Positions 35,501 to 48,000 of a stretch of 64,000 bases of DNA are shown piece by piece. This DNA comes from Archilochus colubris (taxonomy: Eukaryota > Chordata > Aves > Apodiformes > Trochilidae): assembly GCA_023079485.1 (NCBI GenBank), contig CM041085.1:26459121-26523120 (forward strand). Direction: 5' to 3'. The position numbers and the translations under genes were made by a program. The notes under the pieces are model-generated. The model did not search any database. It saw only the letters and a program-made list of their open reading frames with translations, and was not told the origin of the DNA. Each line of letters starts with the position of its first letter. Positions within the stretch are counted from its first letter, which is position 1.

Positions 35501-38446
35501 TGGTCATTAATAATTACAGCCTTTGAAGAACAGCCATATCCTGGCTCAGAGCAGTCAGTTCACTGATCAAAATATGAATTTAAGTTTTTCCCATGCTCTC
35601 TGGGTAACCTCAACCCTGTGGAGGCTGCCTGCAGAAGCAGCTTCCTCAGTTCTTTTTTAACCATATTTGCAAATTTCTGCAACTGCAAAGATCTTGGTAC
35701 AGGCAGGCATTAAGAGCCTGAAGTAAAGAATTCCATAAACTTGAAGTATAGTTGCTTTGCCTTCCCTCATTTTAGGTGAGGAGATGTATTTTTTTACACA
35801 TGCTTTTGATACCTAAGGGGGCAATAATGATTTAGAAGACATCCAAGTACTTCACTATAAAAATTTTTAAATGCAGGATTTCCTTTAAAAAATGCCTTTG
35901 TTTTTCTTTCACTTTCTGAAGTGCAGATTATCTTTACATTCCTTTTTAAGATGCTTGCTGCTTTTCATTACTAACTCATTATAAAGGTTCAATTAAAGAT
36001 TTACCTCAGCTCTTAGAGGAAAATAACGTCTTAAAAACTTAGCCAAATAATGAAGCCATGCACCTTGCTTTTTGTGTAAACAAAATGTTCTCAGTTGAAC
36101 TTGATTTATCCTTATGAATCTTATTTATTAAAAAATATAAATAGATATATTAATGTTAGCCTGGAATATGTTTGCCTTTTAACTCTTTTTTCTTAAAATT
36201 AGCCACTGACCTAAGAAAAGAGCTGGGTGCAGAACAGACTTTTTACTATTATTGTGCAACTACCTTAACTCAGATGAACTTGCTCCAAACAATGCTGCTG
36301 TCAGAGCACAGAAGAATCAGTGAACAAAACTTGCCTTCCAAATCCTGGCCCTGGATAGATGATGGGTAAAACTGAAAATATTTATCCAGTTCCTGAGGAC
36401 AGAAATAGTTAAGCACAGGTTTTATTAGAATGGTCTCCGATTTGTTTTTTCTTATACAAATCATTTTCAAGAAAGTAAGGAAGCACATTTCTGAAATTCT
36501 TTAGAATGCAAAGAACAGGCTGATATTTTTTTAAGTTCTTTGGGAAATTTTCAGCCTTTCTTCTTTCACTGGATTTCAGTAAAAGAAGGAACAAGGACAC
36601 TGCAAAGGGTGCTCAAGAGAGAGCATCAAAACTGCACTATACAGTTTGGGTCATCTGTGCTCTGGAAAGAAGAACTAAATTGAAGCATGTGTCTTCTGGG
36701 AAGAGAGGGTAAACTCCTGGTTGTTCTGAGCAGAAAAATGAGAAAGATGACTGGCCTGTGTGAGCCAGTCATAGGGATTAAGGGGAAGGGAAAGAATTAC
36801 TTAAACTAAAGGATATTCTTGTCCCATGAACAAATAGAAATGAGCTTGAACAATTCATTAATACATGAAGCTTTCAGAAGAACATGAAGTGCAGTCCAGA
36901 ACAGCCTTTTAGTCAGAAGAAATGAGTGAAATACTGACCTACTTTCAGTTGAAGCATGGTTAGTTACAAAAAGAGTTTGTATAATGCAGTTATTGAGTGG
37001 CCCAAAAAGCCCAGGAAGTGCCTCCTCAGCCTATGGTCCTGTATTACAAGGAGCAGAATTACTGGGATGTCAACACCTATGGTTTTCCTCAATGTTATCA
37101 TTGCTTCTCATACTTGTCTTTATTCTTCTTTTATTAAACAAAACTTAAATTATCAAAATACCTGTACTTCAAAGCCTTTGACAGTAAAATACTTAAAATG
37201 GGGAGTGAGAAAAAAAATATTTGTTGAAAGAAGAAAAAATACAGTTGAACTGTCTCTTTTCCCTCTTCAGTTTCACTGTTCCTCATGTATTTTTGTTATC
37301 TTGTCAAAACCCTGTGTTCTTATTTTTAGTAAGGGGAAATAAAAGGAAAGCAAGGAGACAAATATATCTGCATGATCCAGCTTTTCTAGAGATGCTAAAT
37401 TTTTTTTAGATTGTAAAATCAAAACTTTCTTCTCTGATTATAATGACTAAAATTCAATTTGCATCATGAATGACAATCATTTCCACTGGGTCTTGCAGAT
37501 GCATTCTGTCTAATGACCTTAATCCACTTTCTCATTGGATAAATGGCAGGATCACAAATTCAGTTCTCTGCAAAATGCTAATTAACACCCTTTAAAGCAA
37601 TTTTAGCTGAAGGCAAGCATCATTTGCTTACAAGCAAGGATTAACAGGCACAGCTTTTTGTGTATAAAGTCATTCAAGGGAGATCAGAAATACAGTAGAT
37701 TAGTGTCTCCATTATGTGCCTGCGTCTGTTCTCGAAAGCCTTGCAGTCAAGGCAATAAAGCAGACTTCAGTCCCCGTTGCCATTCAGCTGAAGGCCATGT
37801 CAGGGTGCATATATCAGCTTTCCAAAGCAGTAACAACACATTAGCTTATTAGTAGCTTCATACAAAACAGATCTGGAGTCCTTCAGTGAATAGCACAGAG
37901 CTGCCTTTGTGAAGCTGGGATTTTGACAAAGCCCTACAAAGTGTTCCCTAAAGAGGAGTGAGACAACAAAAAATGCAGTATGTCCCATTAGTTACCATAA
38001 ACTTTCTTCCTTACTAAATCTCTTAAAAAATCAATGTGTCAAGACAGATATCCAAATATTTAATTAATTTGAAGTAAAACACATCTAAAAGCACCACATC
38101 TTACTGTTCTACATCACTGTGGCCACAGGGGCTGAGTTCACATTAGATTCCTGTGACAATGAGGTTTTTAATTGTCCTTGGCCTTTAAAATAAAGATTTT
38201 ACCACAGTCAATTTAAAATAAATAAAAGGCACAAATAATTTTCAGCTCAAAATCTCATCCAGCTATCCATAGAAGGCTGAGAGAGAGACACAGGTGTTTT
38301 GCTTATTACAAACTATTTTGAGAACTTTTATGTGGACAACAATCTGATCCAGGTATTATGGATTAAATTTTATGTTTATTCAGCTACAGAGACAGAAATA
38401 CTTTTAGATTTATATTAGCTGTTATGAAGAAAATATTTAGTGTGAG
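29501..38446. other. Intergenic stretch, AT-rich, no genes recognised
   Basis: About 9 kb without recognisable coding sequence or mobile elements. It includes a near-perfect dyad at 35030-35049, (ATTTT)-like repeats at 35380-35410 and a candidate conserved block near 37450-37640. The open frame at 36956-37342 (128 codons) has no recognisable domain and is probably chance. Confidence 0.65.
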
Positions 38447-38632
38447 CATAGTGAGACCCTGGCACAGGTCGCCCAGGCCAAGGCCAGATTGGACGGGCTG
38501 AGCAACCCGGTCTAGTGTGAGGTGTCCCTGCCTATGTAGAGGGGACATGTAGGGGACATGTAGGTGTCTCTGCCCATGGAGAGGAACTGGATGATCTTTA
38601 AAGTCCATTCATACCCAAGCCATTCTGGGAAC
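38447..38632 (+). mobile_element. CR1 LINE 3' end fragment (plus strand)
   Basis: GAGACCCTGGCACAGGTCGCC is followed by a gap and then CCAGATTGGACGGGCTGAGC, CCCGGTCTAGTGTGAGG and TGTCCCTGCC, and it ends near AAGCCATTCTGGGAACC. A short GGGGACATGTA duplication at about 38541-38563 interrupts the 3' UTR. About 185 bp remain. Confidence 0.88.
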
Positions 38633-40555
38633 CTAGTGAAACTTTCAGAGAAATAACTCTTTCATAGCCAGACAATTTTGCAAACCTTCTCAGACATGTG
38701 AACATCTTCAGAAAACCATCTAAAAACCTTAGAAATTAAACTCTACTATTCTCAAAATCTAGTTACCATCAGACACTATATATTTTCATGAAAATGTAGT
38801 ATTAATTTTCTTTGTGAGTAGAAAGCCAGGTGCTTGCCATCTTCCTCAGAACACATAACTATTTGGCACAAAACATATTTGCTGAAAGCATATACTTAAC
38901 ACTGCTAACACATTATAGCTGGGTATATATTATATAATATAGTCTGAGAAAATGTCACTTTCGTGCAAATCTATTAGCCTTGGCAGGAATTTAGTTCTAA
39001 AATGTCTGTGACGAAAAATCCATTTAGGTGGTACATATAAAACATCTACCTCATGGAATATTGTCACAATGTAAACACTGAATTTGGTCAGGGTAATACA
39101 GTACTACAAATTCTCTTACAATGAAAAAAATGTTTTAAAAACAATACTAATTTACTTTGGTTTGCCCTGTTTTCTGATCTGTGCTTTTTAACGACAGTGA
39201 CTCAAAAAATTTAGCTTAGTACAATGGTGATAAAGAATGGATTGGTGAAAAACAAACAAAAAATATATTCTTTATAGAGAAACTGGAATTTGATGTTCTT
39301 TCTGAAGACATTACAGAAGTACTTGGTGACATTTGATGATACTCAGACCCCAACTATGTGAATGAATTTGTACTGTTGAGGCACTGGATTAAGGAATGGA
39401 ATGTATTGTGAAGGCTCTGAACCTGAATTTTTATTTTTTTATTGCTTGCCACAGGGTATTTTGAAAGTAACCAGTGAGTGCAATGGAAAACAACTTGAAC
39501 TGACCACAGCCAGTCATCCAAAACCCAGAAAGTTTGCCCACTGACTTCTGTCCCTGTTGCCAGTTTCTGTGAGTATGAACGTCTGCCTTTAGTCATCTGT
39601 CTGGTCTGGAAGGCAAGCTGGATGTCTTGGTTTAGCTATTCACTGCAGACCTTTCCATTCACATAAGGAGGATACCTAAGCTCTATATGGTAAGACTATC
39701 AGTTTGAACTTTTCATACAGTTGTCAATTGGGTGAGAGAACTATACATGTAATTTTAATACTGATCATAACCTGATGCTGATAAAAAGTGAATAATGCCT
39801 TCCACCTTGTGGTCGCTTTCATCTGACCTTTTCCCAGAAATGTTTTTTTCCTTATTTGTTAAATCCCTATTGATCTGTCAACTTCCACAACATTTGCATG
39901 AGGTATTGGTAATTATTGATTATTTGCAGACTAAGAAAATATGATACGGATGCCACATCACCTCTTGGGATTTCCCAGTAACTTGGCTACCAGTGCTGCT
40001 TGTTATGAAGAGAAGTTTTACAAAATTTCCTGGGAGAACAAAAACAGTAGGTGACTTGTCCCTGAGACACCAGAAGAGTTAGAAATTTAAACCAGGAGCC
40101 ATGTTACAGCTCCATGTACAGACCTTAAGCAGTACCTATCATCATACTTATTTGATAAATTTCTCAAATCAAACAAGATGATTGTTTTTCAAAATAAATA
40201 TAATGCAACAAATATTTTACATCTCCCTACACAGAAATTTTAATAAAGGACACAATCATTTCTTATCTGAAACAAGACTTCATTCAGGAACCTATTTTTA
40301 ATATCTCTTTTTTCTGGGGGTTGTTTGTTTGTTTATTGGTTTAGGGTTTTGGGGGAGTTCACTGATGTTTTGTTGGGTTTTGTTTGTTTATAAATCCAGG
40401 TATTGACCTCCCTGTGGTATAATAGCTAAGCTGAAGCTTTGAAACGCATTGTTATTGTGCCTCCATACCTTTTTTCCTAGACAAATATCCAAAATTTTCT
40501 TTAAAAAGTTCTAATTTTTAATCTCTTACTCCTAACCTGAAGTGTCAATCATGTA
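38633..40555. other. Intergenic stretch
   Basis: This is AT-rich non-coding sequence. A G/T-rich low-complexity tract occupies 40308-40391. Nothing else can be supported. Confidence 0.65.
40308..40391. repeat. G/T-rich low-complexity tract
   Basis: Mostly (GTTT)n with G runs of 3-5, similar in kind to the tract at 17851-17975. It also carries one TTAGGG, which alone does not make it telomeric. Confidence 0.75.
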
Positions 40556-40879
40556 TGTAGTGAAATGAGGCAACCAGGTGCCACTAATTGCCAGGGAGTG
40601 AGCATGAGCTTGTGTCAAGCCCACCTATACCTAATTAGGGTGGGCCCCCACTGGGCATGAGCAGGACCAGGGGGCCAATAAAAGGAGAGGCCTGAGACAC
40701 AGGCTCAGCTCAGTCCCGAGCTAGCCAGCAGAGAGGCCATTTGCTCTTGCAGCAACAGCACTGATCCGGGCTAGTCAACTCTGAGAGCCAAAGGCTTAGA
40801 GCATTGCTCCTGAGTCTCTGCTGGAACTCCTGGTTGGACCTTGAAGCACCATTCCCTAAGAGAGGTTCGTCTTGCTACA
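40556..40879 (+). mobile_element. Solo LTR of an endogenous retrovirus
   Basis: The 324-bp element begins TGTAG and ends CTACA, which gives the canonical TG...CA ends inside a 5-bp inverted repeat. It is flanked by a perfect 5-bp direct repeat ATGTA (40551-40555 and 40880-40884). It is richer in GC than its surroundings and has a TATA/poly(A)-like AATAAAAGG at 40677-40685, followed about 25 bases later by a likely transcription start region (CTCAGCTCAG). A GCCCACC/GGTGGGC stem occurs at 40619-40645. No internal retroviral sequence flanks either end, so this is a solo LTR left by recombination. A 5-bp duplication fits several ERV classes, and the family is not identified. The strand is inferred from the TATA-like box. 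Confidence 0.8.
40677..40685 (+). promoter_or_regulatory. TATA/poly(A)-like box in solo LTR
   Basis: AATAAAAGG lies about 122 bases into the LTR, where a retroviral U3 promoter or poly(A) signal would be expected. Whether it is active is unknown. Confidence 0.5.
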
Positions 40880-40884
40880 ATGTA

Positions 40885-43800
40885 AGTCATCGAGTCACTA
40901 TGCCTGTCATCCCTTTAAAGCTCCTTTTACATCAATCAGGTCTTCCAGAAGTGCCTTCTGGAAAGGGTCTTTGAGAACTTAACAATGTGTATAATCAGCT
41001 GAGCCTATTTGTATAATTGAGCTAGTAATAGGATATTATAATTTTTTTGGTAGCTTCAGTTTCCTCAAATACCTTGAAATTAATTTTTAAATGCTGTAAT
41101 AGCACTTTTGGCCTGGAACCTAAGCAGAAACCAGTGGTCAAAACAATGAGTTTTCAGAAATAGTTAAAACAAAATCTGCCTCCCTTTATGTACCACCAGT
41201 ATACAGAATGAAACTGGAACATAATCATTACCCTGTTATTTCAATTCCATAACTTCCTAGATGTGTTACTGTTTTTTTATGAAAATTTTCACCCATCAAG
41301 TTGGAGTAATATTAGAGAGGATGGGACAGTATAATCATCACTATTTATCAAGATGTAATTACAAAGGAAGAACCTGCTTCACATTCTTGGTGCAGCCAGT
41401 AAGAGTTCAGGTGCAGGGCTGCAGCAGGCAGAAAGGAGGAATAAAAAAACAGGCTGTAAGGAACTAATTAAGGACAAAAATAAACAGAATTGAACTGTAG
41501 TGACTTGTCTTCACACTGCTCTTTTCTGAGTAATCTTAATATAAGAGAAAAAAATCCTCTCTTCTTGTCCCATTCCCCAGCAAGAAAATGTTTCCACCTT
41601 TAGGAAAGTACACCTCGAAAAGCTTCTGCCTGAAAGCAAAAGTTGGAATCCATGTTGGGAGCTGTAACTTGCTCATCACAGCTCTGTTCTCTTCCATAAA
41701 TCAGGATCTACAACTTGTTTACATCACCCATAAAAACCCTGGGCCAGTGGTTCCATGGTGAATATCTCTCACCTCGTCCTGAGAGGAGACCATACCAAGG
41801 TCATACTATGGCAGTAAATAAATACAGGTTGTTGGATGACCCTCCAGCTTTCTGCTGAAAGGTAGGTACAAATGTCAAAGTTCCTCTGGAGAGTGGGAGA
41901 ACAGCACAAGAAGGGACACTTGAGAGTTTGGAATAATAGCGCAGCAACCAAGGCAGATAACAAAGGAGGATGTAAAAAAAAAAAAGCATCCTATCTTTTC
42001 TGAAACCACAGAAACATACTTAAAATGTTCTTTCAAATGTTCACTGAGATCCTGTCTGTACTGTTTGTTAGCCATTCCAAACTTCTTAAATCCCCTCTAT
42101 GATAATTTAAAACTTGTGTCGATGAGAATATTTTCCAAACAATTTCCAAACTGCATTTGTATTTACCTATCTGAGGATCCACATTGTCAGCTCCCACTGA
42201 GGTACTAATCAGACATTCACAGGCAGTGTAAGCAAGGAGAGCTCAGTTTGAAGCCCGGTCCCAAAATTCCCAATCATAGGGTCTTCAAAGGATCTTTGAA
42301 AGATCCAAAGATCACGAATCATGCCTGGACGCTTAGAATGGCAACTGGTACCAAACCCACCCAATTGCTCTATACTAAAAAACTCAAAGTATCTTTGCTT
42401 AATCCTGTTGGGACAGGGTTTTGCTCCCATGATCAGAATGATTCAAAGGGAGCCTGTAGTTTAAACTGAGGGATTAAAAAAAATAAAACCAATGGTAATG
42501 GGGAGAAACATGGTGGTAAAATACCCCTTGAGAAATAAAAGGCACAGGGCAAGGTGGGAGGTCATTCAGGAAAGAGCAGACTGTCATGACAGCAGTGGCA
42601 CATCTCTCCTTCCCAATAGCAAATGCAAAGATGAGCCATTCTCTTTCCAGCAATTCAGGACATCACCACCCAGAGAGTCACAAGCCAAGAAATTACTTAC
42701 AGAGACACTCTTTGCAGAAAGAGTGGATGGTCTCAGCAGATCCCCTCTAATAATTCTAGGGCTCTGCCTGTGTCTGAACTCTAATAGCGGTAGGCGGGTA
42801 GATACCTTCTGCTAAAACAAATTTTATTGCTCGTAGGTTTGGCTTAATGAAGTCTAGTGTCTATGGATTTTTGGGTCTACTTCCTCCCCTTAACAGTATT
42901 ATTTTGTTGCATAATCTTCACCACTACAAATATTCTTATAAAAAGAATAAGAGATGATTGTTACAAAGGCCTAGATACTGATCATGGTATAGTTAAAAAT
43001 CTGAGAATGAAGAAATCATTTTGTGAGGAAGCTTTTTTTTTTTTAATTTTCGTAAGATTGTTCTGGGTTATTTGATTTGATTAGTAGAAGTTAAATAATC
43101 TATTTATTTGACAGTATATGTTAGAATACCTTTGGGAGCAGATCACTGAATGAGTTGGATGAAGGCCACCCCTTGTTTCTAAGGAAGATGGATGGATGAG
43201 AGGAAATACATTTAAGAAAACTTTCCTGTGCCTCCATTTTTGAGGAAGCAATGAGACCCCCAGTGGACACAGCTTTCAATCCTATAATCATACTTTTGCC
43301 TAAGCAAGATCTGAGCATGATATGAGCATGATACAAAAACATAACATGCGATTAAGGTCTCTGAAACAAACATATGAGTAACTTTTTATTAGCCTTTACT
43401 TTTTCCATTATTTCAAATTTACATTTTTTCATCTTAATAAAAGTAGGTGATATTTTGAACAAAAAACACCTTAGCTTATCAAATACTGAAATATTTTCAT
43501 TTAAAAGTGCATAAAGGTAACATTTCAACTTCAAAAACAAAATACAAAAAACCAAAACAAACCAAAAAACACCAAAACACAGCAGGACCAGATTTGTAAA
43601 GCCCCGACAAATTAGTGGAACACTGTCATATCAAACCTCTAATCTTTTCTGATAATATGTCTCTCAGAATTTGGGATCCAACTATAATGAAAAAGTAAGG
43701 CTGCCTATTTCCCAACGGCATCAGGGTGCCCTTTCAAACACCAAAGTAGACAAGTGAAAGTGGTTTTACTTAGTTAAGGGGACTGTGGATTCCTTTCCAT

Positions 43801-43974
43801 CTTCTCTCCCTTCAGAGGAAGTTACTGCAGTCACTTCACTGTCTAGATGCTTGTCAGGGAGTGAATCCTGACTCCTTAATTCACCTTACCAAGAGCAGGT
43901 TTAGCTGGTCATTACAGAAGAGTCCATCTGTTTTCTGCACTGGATTCCTCCACAGGGAATATCTGACCTCATCC
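40885..43974. other. Intergenic stretch with an unassigned block at 42230-42830
   Basis: Most is AT-rich and featureless. The block at 42230-42830 is somewhat more GC-rich, has scattered CpGs, AATAAA-type hexamers on both strands (42534 plus; about 42820 minus) and an 8-bp hairpin at 42290-42306. It could be an old LTR-type repeat, but no ends or target duplication can be defined. An A/C-only tract lies at 43530-43582. Confidence 0.5.
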
Positions 43975-44832
43975 AGCCAGTTGGTTGGAAGCCAGAGAGT
44001 TGTAGTCAATGGGATGGAGTCTAGTTGGAAGTCTGTTTCTAGTGGAGTCTCTCAAGGGTCAGTACTGGGACAAGTACTATTCAATATATTTATTGATGAC
44101 CTGGATGAAGGTATAGAGCGTATGATCAGCAAGTTTACTGATAAAACAAAACTGGGTGGAGTGGCTGACACCCCAGAAGGCTGTGCTACCATTCAGAGGG
44201 ACCTGGACAGAATGGAGAGTTTGTCAGGAAGAAATTTAATGTATTACAACAAGGGCAAGTGTAAAGTCTTGCATCAGGAAAAGAACAACCCCAGGTACCA
44301 GTATAGGTTGGGGACTGAGCTGTTGGAGAGCAACACAGGTGAAAGGGACCTGGGGGTGCTGGTGGATGGAAGGATGACCATGAGCCAACAAAGTGCCTCT
44401 ATGGCCAAGAAGGAAAATGGCATCCTGGGGTGCATTAGAAGGGGGGTGATCAGTAGGTTGAGAGAGGTTCTCCTCCCCCTCTGCTCTGCCCTGGTGAGGC
44501 CCCATCTGGAATATTGTGTCCAGTTCTGGGCCCCTCAGTTCCAGAAGGACAGGGAACTGCTTGAAAGAATCCAGCACGGAGCAACCAAGATGATGAAGGG
44601 AGTGGAACATCTCCCTTATGAGGAAAGGATGAGGGAACTGGGGCTTCTCAGCTTGGAGATGAGGAGAATGAGGGATGACCTCATAAATGTTTACAAATAT
44701 GTAAAGGGTGAGTGCCAGGAGGATGGAGCCAAGCTTTTCTCAGGGATGACTAACAATAGGACAAGGGGCAACGGTTATAAACTGGAGCATAGGCAGTTCC
44801 ATATAAATATTAGGAAGAATTTTTCACTGTGA
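43975..44832 (+). pseudogene. CR1 ORF2 reverse-transcriptase C-terminal part, active site mutated
   Basis: One uninterrupted frame (open from 43861, but the first 38 or so codons are flanking DNA) encodes about 285 residues of the CR1 RT palm, thumb and C-terminal region. The catalytic box, FADD in functional CR1, reads FTDK here (codons 44134-44145), so the second metal-binding Asp is replaced by Lys. The protein lacks the endonuclease and RT fingers because of 5' truncation. It is not a host gene, and the open frame is best explained by recent insertion. Confidence 0.9.
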
Positions 44833-45012
44833 AGGTGACAGGGCACTGGAAGAGGCTGCCCAGGGAGGTTGTAGAATCTCCTTCCCTGGAGACATTCAAA
44901 GCCCACCTGGATGCATTCCTGTGTGGCCTGCCCTGTAGGTGACTCTGCTTTGGGGTTGGTAGGTGATCTCTAGAGGCCCCTTCTAACCCCTAACTTTCTA
45001 TGATTCTATGAC
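43975..45012 (+). mobile_element. CR1 LINE, 1.0 kb, long open RT fragment plus 3' UTR (plus strand)
   Basis: The 5'-truncated copy begins inside RT ([34 protein letters not shown]) and continues through [33 protein letters not shown] and [14 protein letters not shown] to a stop at 44830-44832. The 3' UTR follows (GAGGCTGCCCAGGGAGG, TAGGTGATCTCTAGAGG), then the tail TTTCTATGATTCTATGACT. The copy is of the same subfamily as that at 3361-5350. It is relatively young by its open frame. Confidence 0.94.
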
Positions 45013-48000
45013 TGGTTATGCTTCTCAAAAAAAAAAAAAAAGAAAACCAAACAAACAAAAAAAAAACCTTCACTCTATGACAGCAAGGTTTTCTGCTGCT
45101 GTTTCCAAATGTCAGCTGCCTACCTTAACATCAGACACAACCCATATCTTACCAGCCACAGACTTGGATTTCAAAATGGCAGATATCACTTTGAATGAAA
45201 GTCAAGTCCTTTGAAAATAGCCCATTTTTCTATCTCTGGGACTTCCTCTGCCACAGAAATCCCTCAGTTTGGTAAGGAGTCCCACCAAGAAGCCCTCATC
45301 TGGTACTACACAACCTTGTACTTGACACAGGTGTGATCCTCACAAGCAAATGCTTTTTTTTTTATTAGTTTATTTAAGGGTAACCAATATGTAATTTTCA
45401 TTAATCACTTTTATGCAGCCTACATGAAACTTCACCTCATTTGCTTAGTTGGAGAAGAATTCCAAGAGTCAACAGATGTAACTGCAGAATTATTTGCTAG
45501 CTGATGGTTGCTGCAAAACTCTAGGTTAAGATAAGTTAAACCTTCTGGCACTCACTCAGGTTTGTCTTGCTCACCAAGTCAAGGTCTTCACTTGTTTTGT
45601 TAACAACTGCTTTTGTGTCCTCCCCCCTGATTTCCCCTCCAAGTAGCTTCAACTGTGAGCCTCTGAGAGCTCTGCTTATGTATTTCTTTTAAATCCACCT
45701 CTTTAACATTCATTGCAGAGTTAGTACATTGTCACAGTGCTCTCTGGAAATGCACACTGAGGATCTGGAAAACCGCAATAGCCTTCAGGACAGTTTAGGA
45801 GAATTTGCAGGAATTTCTTCATGCAAATCTGGGCACCCTAAAAGAAAAGTGCTTTCGAGTTCAAACTGTTGTTTATTTTGGAGCATGTTTCTCTCTCTGC
45901 TTTCAATGGTGACCTAGGAATGAGCTCATCATTGGAAGAAAATCTGTCTTCTGTTTCCACTCTTAAAGGATTACCTACTCTCTGAAGAGCATGGGATTAT
46001 TGATGGCCTTACACTAAAGCTGTGATTTGGAATTCTGTGGAAAAAATAAATACACACACACATAAACATGTGTGTGACACTGACAGATTTATATTTAAAA
46101 ACTTGTTGAAACGTTAAACAAAGAAACAATAAAAAGAGGTTGAATTTGTAATAAATAGAAGGCTTCCTACATTCACAAATGTTCTGGTTTGTGCTTGAGC
46201 AGGAAAATATCTAGTCTAACATGACTACCCAGGAGAACAGCATAAACATTGTTTTGTAATGTGCATATGGACATCATAGCATTTGGCAGCATCTGAGATT
46301 GACATCAAATCAACAAGCAACCTCTGCTCTGCCTGTGCTTCGGTTTTCTGCAATGTGAGCTGGTGCTGCTGGTGGCTGATTAGTACTTCAGTTATGAGAC
46401 TGATGATTAACCAAGCAGAGGTTTACTTTAGATGAGTGTTTAGACTTTAGACAGTGTTTCATACATGGGACTTTGAAGGCAAGCAGTGTCTTTCAGCAGG
46501 GCCAGCACGTGGAAAAGACACATGTGAAGGTACCTGACAGCCACCTAAGCTCTCGCTGCCAAAGATTCCCTCACCTTCATTTCACACCACCTCCTGATCT
46601 TCTGACCTTGTAAGTGCACCTTCCTTTGAATCCTTTTTCCACACAGGAACGGATGGGTCCAGCATCTGCCCTGTAACTGCATCAGGAGTTTTGCCATTTC
46701 AGTCCCTGCCTGATGGTGTGGGGAGAAGTTTGGGAGCCAGCAATTCACAACCAGCCCACCAGCATGCAAAGATATAAACTTTTTTTAAGTTGAGTCAAAG
46801 AGATATGGCTTTATTTTTCCTCTTGCAGCAGTTAACCTATTAAAATGAATATTGACAGAAAGCCAGATAAATAGTGACAGGCATGATATAACACCACAAG
46901 AAGAACAAAAAGAAAGAATAAGGCCTATCATCTCTGTTTGGTAAAGCACAATTTTGCTTTGAAGTCACTCCCTCTGAAATTTCTGGGAAATTACCTGTCA
47001 GATGATCTCTTAAGGTTGCTTTGGTGTGTCCTCATACCTACCTCTCCTATTCCCTTTTCTGTGCTTTTAATTCTGTCCACAGATTTCAGAAGGAAGGATT
47101 TTTAAAAATCCACTGTAAAACCCGAATCTACAGATGCAGGAGAGGCGTCTCATAAGTCATTCCTTCTCTTTTTTTCACTGATGTATTCTCTCAAGAGTGA
47201 TAATCATCTTTTTTGAAATGCAGGTCTAAGACGGAAGGAATTTTTATCTGGAAAAGTAATATAAATTAGCTCTGACTGCCAGTTTCCACTGATTATTACT
47301 TTCCAGGCGGAATTCCTACAAATTCTTGAGGCATGACCTCTGATGAAGAAATAAACCCCTTTAAAACTTGTTTGAGAAATTCCAGATAACTTTCACAAGA
47401 GATTTAATTTTAGACCATTAACACAATCTTGGTTTGAAAGATAAAACTACAATCCAGTTATTTGGTAGGAGTCATTACTGAACAGTGAAGTCATTTGAGC
47501 TTATTTTACTGTGCTTATCTTTTTGCTCTCTTTTTTCCCCCCCTCAAACTAATTTTATTATGCATTACTCAGTGCACTCTGGATTCACCCTCATAAAAGG
47601 ATAAAGTATCTCAGCAGATATCCAGGCTTAGGCAGTAAGCCTGAGAGTAAACTCACAAGGCCTTAGTTATCTACACCAAGCAGCCAGTGCACAGGGTATC
47701 ATCTACATATTGTCAGTCAGTGTTCATTAGCTTGTAAATCTTGGGTTTGTGAGGCTTAAGCAAAGGTAAAAGCTGTCATAGATAGAAAAGAGCTGTTTTA
47801 AATACCAATGCCAAGCACTTACTAATGTCAAACACATCTTTGAATCAGATTTCATCTCTCCTAACTAAATAAATTAAAAACATTTGCACTAGCACATCAA
47901 AAAATCTGCTCTCTTGCACCTCTATTTGATCTGCAGATGCATGAAAAAGTGAAAAACACATGTTGGAAGATATTAGCTTATAATGCAATTATTTTCATAG

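Noticed and set aside
36956..37342. 128-codon open frame in the desert
   Set aside because: There is no recognisable domain, codon use is AT-driven, and the length is within chance for this much sequence.
40308..40391. TTAGGG in a G/T tract as interstitial telomere sequence
   Set aside because: Only one unit is present and the surrounding repeat is GTTT-type.
42492..42815. 107-codon plus-strand open frame
   Set aside because: There is no recognisable domain. It lies in the unassigned 42230-42830 block and is more likely repeat-derived or chance than a gene.
44236..44610. 124-codon minus-strand open frame
   Set aside because: It is the antisense shadow of the CR1 reverse-transcriptase frame at 43975-44832.
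47623..47643. CAGGCTTA/TAAGCCTG hairpin as a microRNA precursor
   Set aside because: The stem is only 8 bp with a 5-base loop, far shorter than a microRNA hairpin.
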